Source: JBGANR01 sp044222225 (lineage in GTDB: Bacteria; Actinomycetota; Actinomycetes; Mycobacteriales; Mycobacteriaceae). From it: 64,000 nt of DNA. The stretch spans positions 1 through 64,000 of the forward strand of contig JBGANR010000009.1 in NCBI GenBank assembly GCA_044222225.1. Reading direction: 5' to 3'. The notes below the pieces were generated by a model. The model searched no databases and was not told the origin of the DNA. It saw only the letters and a list, made by a program, of their open reading frames with translations. The position numbers were made by a program, and so were the translations under genes. Positions 62,001 through 64,000 of this stretch are shown piece after piece (position 1 is the stretch's first letter; the number at the start of each line of letters is the position of its first letter).

Positions 62001-63577
62001 ACTCCGGGCTGCGGCCCGTGGCCGTCGGCGCGGCCGGCGAGCTGTACCTCTCCGGCGACGGCACCGCGCACGGCTACCTGGGGCGTCCCGATCTCACCGC
62101 CGCGTCGTTCGTCGCCGACCCGTTCACGCCCGGCGGACGCATGTACCGCACCGGCGACCTCGTCCGGCGCTGCGCCGGCGACCGCGTCGAGTACCTCGGC
62201 CGCGTCGACCGGCAGGTGAAGGTGCGCGGCGTCCGGATCGAGCTGGGCGAGGTGGAGGCCGCGCTCGAGTCCGTGCCCGGCGTCGCCCGGGCCGCCGCGG
62301 CGGTGACGACGTCCGGCCCGATCCCCCGGCTCATCGGCTACGTCGTCCCGGCGGCCGAGCCGCTCGGCGACGTCCGGCAACAACTGCGATCGATCGTGCC
62401 GGCCCATCTCGTGCCCGCCGAGATCGTCGTCATCGACCGCATCCCGCTCACCGTCAACGGCAAGCTCGACCGCGCCGCGCTCCCCGCGCCGCCGCGCCGG
62501 GCCGCCGGGACGTCGCTGCGCACGCCCACCGAGCGGGCCGTCGCCGCCGCGTTCGCCGAGATCCTCGGCCAGGACGGCATCGGCGCCGAGGACGGCTTCT
62601 TCGACTGCGGCGGCGATTCGCTGACCGGCATGCGACTGCTCGCCCGGCTGCAGCGCGACCTCGACGCCGACATCGACGTCACGGTGCTGCTGGCGCATCC
62701 GACGGTCGCCGGGCTGGCCGCGCGCATCGACGGACGGTCCCGCGACGAGCTCCCGGCCCCGCCGGGCGACGAGCTGGGAACACCCGGCGACCCGCCCGCC
62801 GCGACCGACGCCGAACCGGCCGGGCTCTCCCCGGAGACCGGGCTGCACGATCGGCACGTGCTCGTCCTGCGGCCCGACGGCCCGCGCGAGCCGCTGTTCT
62901 GCGTGCACCCCGTCGGCGGTTTCGCCTGGCAGTTCACACCGCTCGCGGCCCGGCTGCGCGCCGACCGCCCGGTGATCGGGCTGCAGCTGCCCGCCGCGAC
63001 GCCCGCCCGCAGCGTCGCCGAACTGGCGGCCGAGTACGTCCGAACGATCCGGGAACTGGCACCGGAGGGTCCGTACCACCTGCTCGGCTACTCCTTCGGC
63101 GGCGCGGTGGTCCACGCGATGGCGGCCGCACTGGCCGAGGAGGGGCTGCGAGTCGGCTTCGTCGGCGTCATCGACGCGCATCCGCCGACCGCTCACCCGG
63201 CCGGCCCGTTCGACGCCGGACACCATCGCGTCGACATCCCGGTGCCCGACCTGGCCGACGCCGTCCGCCGCAACACGGCCCGCTGCCTCGCGCTGCTCAC
63301 CGACACGGCGGTGCCCGGCTACGACGGCGCCGTCACCCTCTACACCGCCGACGCCCACGGCGGCGGCGACGCGCTGCTACGCGGCTGGCAGGCGGTGCAT
63401 CCGCCCGAACTGCTCACCGTGCACCGCCTGGAGCACGATCACGACAGCATCGTCTCCCCCGCCGGGTGGCGCGACCTGACGCCGCTGCTGCAGGCGGCCC
63501 TCGACTCGCATGAGCGCTCTCCCCGGCTCACGTGCGACCCCCAAGTACACCGACATGAAAGGAACAACGGTGTCTGA
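50096..63577 (+). CDS. Four-module nonribosomal peptide synthetase for a DHB/hydroxyornithine siderophore
   Basis: A 4493-residue NRPS. Order with approximate residues: C1 14-440 (HHLVVDG), A1 488-980, PCP1 with GGDS near 1021, E 1095-1530 (HHFAVDGVSW, DVSGTVGWFT), C2 1563-1965 (HHLVTDGWS), PCP2 with GGHS near 2035 and no A domain, C3 2095-2520 (HHIAIDG), A3 2535-3018, PCP3 near 3075, C4 3155-3590, A4 3620-4135, PCP4 near 4172, TE 4258-4470 (GYSFGG). Hand-read pockets: A1 DADDVGMVDK (acidic, basic substrate likely), A3 DILQLGVVWK (close to glycine), A4 DMENMGLINK (close to hydroxyornithine). Two palindromic elements are embedded in frame (E domain; A3-PCP3 linker). ATG overlaps the entE stop. 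Predicted chain: DHB-D-basic-Gly-hydroxyOrn, released by TE. Confidence 0.93.
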   Translation: MTLTDADRAGRPAGPRTELLPLTGAQLGIWNAQRLDPESPFYLVGEVLEIDGTAAEVPIDVSALVEAVTATVAETETMRLRFLDAAPPTADSSARGVNADAGPRQWIAEPAPVTVPIVDLTGAADPVARADAEVTRIRRETARRCRGMVDRELFGYVLLSLSATRVWCVQLYHHLVVDGYSAAMISRRLAAHYTAIVTDAPVRASTFGSFRELVAEDVAYRESPAAAADRDYWVDRFTPLPALERPVAPDASGPVGTRSARAVLDAGAVRRLKELADGRRMSWADVLIGCFAGYLSRLRGTGDVVLALPLMVRTTRTATTTPAMAVNVLPLRVPVAPGDTVLDLAAAVAAAMAELRRHQRYRGEDLIRALATPEAGALLHGTGINLKAFDTRLDFAGAAGTLRNVAGGPPEELGLTVTPIADGALQLGFEVDAATVGETTAAARMAALARTVESLCGADLPAIGRVDLRADGPPAGWTPPAVPGEPQDIAELLTDLVRRHPDRVVLDDSGRRITAAELGDRVHRLARVLAEAGVGGEHVVAIALPRSADLVAAMFAVWEVGAAYVVLDPAYPAERIAELVRQSRPVLTICPDSPPVPVDGVLALDDPRVVARLAATSAEPLTSAEHRRHPENLAYVLFTSGSTGAPKGVMVRSGSLARLVHRQRHTLYADAVARAGGRPLRVAHTTSFAFDASLDPLLWLLDGHRVHLYGSDVQRDAELQVQTLAADRIDVVDTTPSMAAFLVEAGLIGPGGTVGTVVLGGEALPESLAHALAGCGSVVAHNMYGPTEATVDAVTTRIGAGPVRIGAPLEGTSGLLLDATLRPVLDGEVGELYLAGPQLARGYLDRPALTAERFVANPFGAPGERMYRTGDLARWHADGYEFLGRADDQVKIRGHRIELREVEAALTGIDGVTAAVAIVTGSGATARLVGYAVGAGTAEAIRADLATRVPDYLVPSAIVVLDRLPLTVNGKVDHARLPAPAGPRGGAAPTTPAERLLCEVVADVLGVDAAVDTDFFALGGDSIAAISASSRLRARGAILAPKELLAGTTLATLAAGMRRVTDDDAAPVADVPVGPVPAPPTMRAALATDLPAAIGGYAHWTCVTPESAPSAERLRAAASALLARHAALRLSVIDAGTVHIAETADESAVVSVESEIADTAGCARRLAAQLDPTRGRMLRIALLPAADGAARVVVVVHHFAVDGVSWPILVSDLLAACAGRPPAAPPPGSWRQRAADLARLAAEGRYADEAGHWLRVLAPGSPPVVGDRRPVPGRDTHSTARIDRTVAGVAVTHALLVELPAKYRIRPDEVLLAALTLAVAAYRRERGAPVFDFPVLMEGHGRDDLPRGAGGSDVSGTVGWFTVEYPVTAPGALLAGVDALDAVAGLLHAVKASRRAGRDGGLGYGLLRWFGDASADVRRAPAPQIVLNFLGRGVSGSVGDGFAVIEPAERTMSEALALNAFVHVAADDRNLSLSEATRRLSPREPAGEQIPSGIRQELSVEWTVAGDILTPAEVDALQRHWDDALTALAAHAALTEGGLSAADYPDVTVEQEQIAEIEAAHGPLAALLPLSPLQAGLLAHAARFGADDVYTLTAVVELAGDVDDRRLRAAFDAVLTRHPNLAASFHYENVEQPVQAVPRTPRMPWTFTDLAGLPADAAGTAVAAARRRAAGRAFDVAQGPLLAAHLLRLPGSRALLVLNAHHLVTDGWSTPIVLRELLAVYHSAPLTPAPDVADYLRWLAETDTEALRATWRTRLAGLTEPSLVGSASGSGAVQSEIPLPPDLPERLAALGRTRGLTLNTLVQGAWCAALAALVGHADVVFGTTVSGRPAELAGVEGMVGLFSNTVPVRVRLDDRPMSDVLTDSQRAQYGLGDAEHLPLPEIEACASGTALFDTLVVFENYPGDFGAPGDGGLHITGIDNLSRTQYPLSLLAPPGETLRLVLDHDPGVVADDVADRLRAALADILVRFVADLDAPASAFVPALPRIGRATPTPAAPAPAPTRAFAPDDDTAARIAAVLTDVLHAPVGPDDDFFTHGGHSLAAMTAVSRLRKAGIVVTVADVFDARTPRRLGAAARPGRSAAPAAPPAPSDDGQLSRAQRRLWTVEQLRGPSHTDDVPVVLRLTGPIDEAALAAAWRDVQLRHEILRTRYPADASGTPTAEVLPTPSELQLHELRGTAEEAVARMVTDPATVVDITVDAPARARLLRAAGAPAVLILLVHHIAIDGASVPVLLDDLAVAYRARLAGTTPTWGDAPAPYRLFASVDRRREDEEGLRFWRSTLAGLPAELDLPVDRPRPRAASGRGHTVTIPLPDPAALRAASEAHGVSPLMLLETAVAVVLDARGAGTDIPLGTTVADRGDDPERFAGTVGYFVNTVVHRIDAAGDPTLRELLGRVRAAGLAALDHRETAFDRVVDALAPARSAGRHPLFQTLVGHEVAGVPVALGDAVATPLDPIDPPARMDMAVWLVDSPETGAVHLRVTAAADLYDAATLHDVAEEFRAVLDLVTAAPERRLSQVRLGVEPADPPVRSEPPRSVSASFAARAAADPDRPAITAGDTVLSYRDAARRVDALATRLLAAGVRAGSVVAVAVDRDETLPIALLAVLRCGAAYLPLDVDYPRARLEYMVDDARPVCALVGADSSARLDWLDVPRLRADDTAASSAVTLPPVPSAGDALAYVIHTSGTTGKPKGVMVTTENLAAFAASVAELGWLTPDDRLVAVTTVSFDIAVLELLCPLTVGASVAVVPRRMVVDPQLLADALRRHRATVLQATPSLWRLLLAEPSLPDLTRLRALVGGEALAPELAAAMTSRCRTVWNVYGPTEATVWACAARLTSDDPVTIGAPWTGVHVRILDRLLRPVTDGVPGELYLGGAQVARGYLNRPAQTATRFVADPDRPGRRMYRTGDVVRRRDGRIEYLRRADDQVKVRGHRIELGEVESALRSLPGVADAAAKVVQIADGTGRLAGYVVAATGALLDPAELRRNVGELLPAQAVPQTVTLLDRLPTTLNGKLDRAALPTPAVPVSYRVPLGAEEEIIVAKAPRGARYDVESIVLSAVAETLGIDAAPTDRFFALGGDSIGAVRVAAAARQRGLSLSVADVFEAETLGELAGLGVLEAPGPAEVTPDAMRPTWDDAELVDDRSRALLDEHHPGWEAVLPLTPLQEGMYFQSLRGRTGDADARVVDTYHVQHRFDLPGGVDGDALDLALTAVLRRYPNLRAGFTHRGFDAPVQVVVPGAIPVTRVSVADDAALTTLADAEFAAPFELSRPPLLRAAIADRPDGSARLILTHHHLLTDAWSQAVLFGELFTLYGIARLLTGLAGDTAAPGTAAQLDRVLDAPADFRAHLRRLVATDPAASVAAWAEYLSGLTEPTLLAADPTTATLTVSRRHTRTLDAARAAAVRRFARETGVTLSTVLATAWGLTLRRATGRDDVVFGTTVSGRDPRVSGADRIVGLTLNTVPVRVRATPELPLRELVAGVFTDQGRLTAHHGAGLGEISRAAGFSLLFDTLFVFRNDGGPARSREVFARAGVTETSAFDATHYTATIDVDPSGPGGGIDVSIENRPDLLTDDAAVRLLDTLLELVALLPTDVRVADTGAAPDAAPSPLLPERVLLPGPGDPSGSLDTLLWELAAADPSAPALTCGDTTLTADELNRRTDALARCLAARGLGPGDVVALALPRIADHIVAIFAVLRTGAAYLPLDLEHPAPRLAEVVGDSGAAALVTVDPDTGRPGELVERLTGIDVLDLRSPELAAVLDGRRPVPDVPDERVAGPHHPDQPAYVIYTSGSTGKPKGVQVGHRGLTAMYHNHRDEIFTPTQRSVAAGGAPRQLRIAHTVSFSFDMSWEELFWMLAGQHVHVIDETARLDPIALVRHYREIGIDVVNVTPSYARELIAGGLLDGPRHPALVMLGGEGVPAELWSRLREQDGVTGYDLYGPTEFTINAMGSAVVDSATPCLGRPVRNACARVLDSGLRPVAVGAAGELYLSGDGTAHGYLGRPDLTAASFVADPFTPGGRMYRTGDLVRRCAGDRVEYLGRVDRQVKVRGVRIELGEVEAALESVPGVARAAAAVTTSGPIPRLIGYVVPAAEPLGDVRQQLRSIVPAHLVPAEIVVIDRIPLTVNGKLDRAALPAPPRRAAGTSLRTPTERAVAAAFAEILGQDGIGAEDGFFDCGGDSLTGMRLLARLQRDLDADIDVTVLLAHPTVAGLAARIDGRSRDELPAPPGDELGTPGDPPAATDAEPAGLSPETGLHDRHVLVLRPDGPREPLFCVHPVGGFAWQFTPLAARLRADRPVIGLQLPAATPARSVAELAAEYVRTIRELAPEGPYHLLGYSFGGAVVHAMAAALAEEGLRVGFVGVIDAHPPTAHPAGPFDAGHHRVDIPVPDLADAVRRNTARCLALLTDTAVPGYDGAVTLYTADAHGGGDALLRGWQAVHPPELLTVHRLEHDHDSIVSPAGWRDLTPLLQAALDSHERSPRLTCDPQVHRHERNNGV
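54500..54568. repeat. Palindromic element family E, in-frame copy E3 in the NRPS epimerisation domain
   Basis: 69 bp beginning CGAAACCTGTCGC and ending GAACAGATTCCG. It encodes RNLSLSEATRRLSPREPAGE plus three residues (about 1469-1491), interrupting the C-terminal part of the E domain just before LSVEWTVAGDILTP, where related domains run straight on. About 51 of 69 positions match the intergenic copy E1. Confidence 0.72.
59163..59237. repeat. Palindromic element family P, in-frame copy P2 in the NRPS A3-PCP3 linker
   Basis: 75 bp with a 25-bp stem (59164-59188 pairing with 59212-59236, only two G-U-type mismatches) and a 23-base loop. Encodes the 25 residues about 3023-3047 (SYRVPLGAEEEIIVAKAPRG and flanks) between the adenylation-domain end LDRAALPTP and the carrier start ESIVLSAVAETLGI. 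Same length as, and inverted relative to, the copy at 30934-31008. Confidence 0.82.
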
Positions 63578-64000
63578 CACGACAACGACGCGACGACGGA
63601 GATTCCGCGGGGTCCGCCCGCTCGCCGCGTTGCTGCTCGCACTGCTCGGCCTGCTCACGGTGCTCACCGCGTGCAGCAGCGACGACGGCGGCTCCGACGG
63701 CGGCACCCGCGTCGTCAAGACGGAGAAGGGCGACGTCACGGTGCCGGCCGAGCCGAAGCGCATCGTCTCGCTCGCCGCGAGCCTGAGCGGTTACCTCTTC
63801 ACCCTCGACGCCCCTGTCGCCGCCACCGACACCCGCGTGCTCGGCGTCACCAATCTCGACGGCGGCTTCCCGCCTGCGTGGTCCGTGAAGGCCAAGGCGC
63901 AGGGCACCACCGAGCTCCCCGCGGGCGAGGAACTCAACCTCGACGCGATCACCAAGGCCCAGCCGGATCTCATCATCGCCGGCGGCCAGGGCATCAGCGC
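63570..64000 (+). CDS. FepB-like ferric-siderophore-binding lipoprotein (N-terminal part)
   Basis: Runs off the right edge with 143 codons visible. A twin-basic start (TRRRRFRG), a hydrophobic signal and lipobox LTAC precede CSSDDGG; then GDVTVPAEPKRIVSLAAS, GYLFTLDAPVAAT and LDAITKAQPDLIIAGGQGIS, the pattern of FecCD-associated iron-siderophore binding proteins of the FepB/CeuE group. GTG at 63570 has AAAGGA six bases upstream; an ATG at 63555 is in frame. The start overlaps the NRPS stop, so uptake of the siderophore is coupled to its synthesis. Confidence 0.88.
   Translation, partial: MSDTTTTRRRRFRGVRPLAALLLALLGLLTVLTACSSDDGGSDGGTRVVKTEKGDVTVPAEPKRIVSLAASLSGYLFTLDAPVAATDTRVLGVTNLDGGFPPAWSVKAKAQGTTELPAGEELNLDAITKAQPDLIIAGGQGIS

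Overview
The window is a GC-rich actinobacterial chromosome segment. Several features point to the mycolate-containing order Mycobacteriales (Gordonia, Tsukamurella, Williamsia or Rhodococcus type): a glnX-glnH-pknG-type cluster, GT87 mannosyltransferases, an IdeR/DtxR-like iron box, many GTG starts, stop/start overlaps and probable leaderless transcripts. The genus cannot be fixed from this sequence alone. No rRNA, tRNA, CRISPR array or complete insertion sequence was seen.

Layout. 1-1.7 kb: agmatinase, the start of a carbon-nitrogen hydrolase, and a divergent XRE-cupin regulator. 1.7-6.9 kb: aldo/keto reductase, two tandemly duplicated GT87 mannosyltransferases and a drug-type MFS exporter. 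6.9-8 kb: a HTH antitoxin/PIN toxin pair. 8-10.5 kb: polyhydroxyalkanoate synthase and depolymerase. 10.8-12 kb: a broken Fic gene. 12-17.6 kb: an amino-sugar regulon (GntR repressor, two TGGT-N4-type operators, MFS sugar porter, BadF-type GlcNAc kinase, SIS-type deaminase, NagA). 17.6-19.7 kb: polysaccharide deacetylase lipoprotein and an AAA/DUF4143 ATPase. 19.7-31 kb: a minisatellite, a receptor Ser/Thr kinase, then a signalling operon glnX-glnH-(helical protein)-pknG-PP2C-VWA-FHA. 31-34.7 kb: glutarate/glutaryl-CoA genes. 34.7-39.4 kb: an AT-richer accessory island with a DUF6924-like protein, a possible ComJ-like protein, a decayed AbiEi antitoxin and a frameshifted secreted protein. 39.4-44.4 kb: GH3 beta-glucosidase, sugar transporter and LacI regulator. 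44.4-64 kb: a catecholate-hydroxamate siderophore locus (EntA, EntB-like, EntC, ornithine hydroxylase, EntE, a 4493-residue NRPS, and the start of a FepB-like binding protein).

The NRPS reads C-A-PCP-E / C-PCP / C-A-PCP / C-A-PCP-TE. Hand-read adenylation pockets suggest a basic residue (epimerised), glycine and N5-hydroxyornithine, so the predicted product is a DHB-D-basic-Gly-hydroxyOrn chain of the heterobactin kind. No aryl carrier protein is visible in the window.

The most unusual observation is two unrelated families of short palindromic repeats, about 69 and 75 bp, both multiples of three. Copies sit in frame inside the siderophore genes: one in entE, and two in the NRPS (epimerisation domain and an A-PCP linker). 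A sister copy of each family lies outside that locus. They behave like in-frame, protein-tolerated palindromic inserts, analogous in principle to Rickettsia palindromic elements. Four probable single-base deletions next to C or G runs break fic, glnX, an AbiEi gene and a secreted protein gene; these may be consensus errors or real decay.
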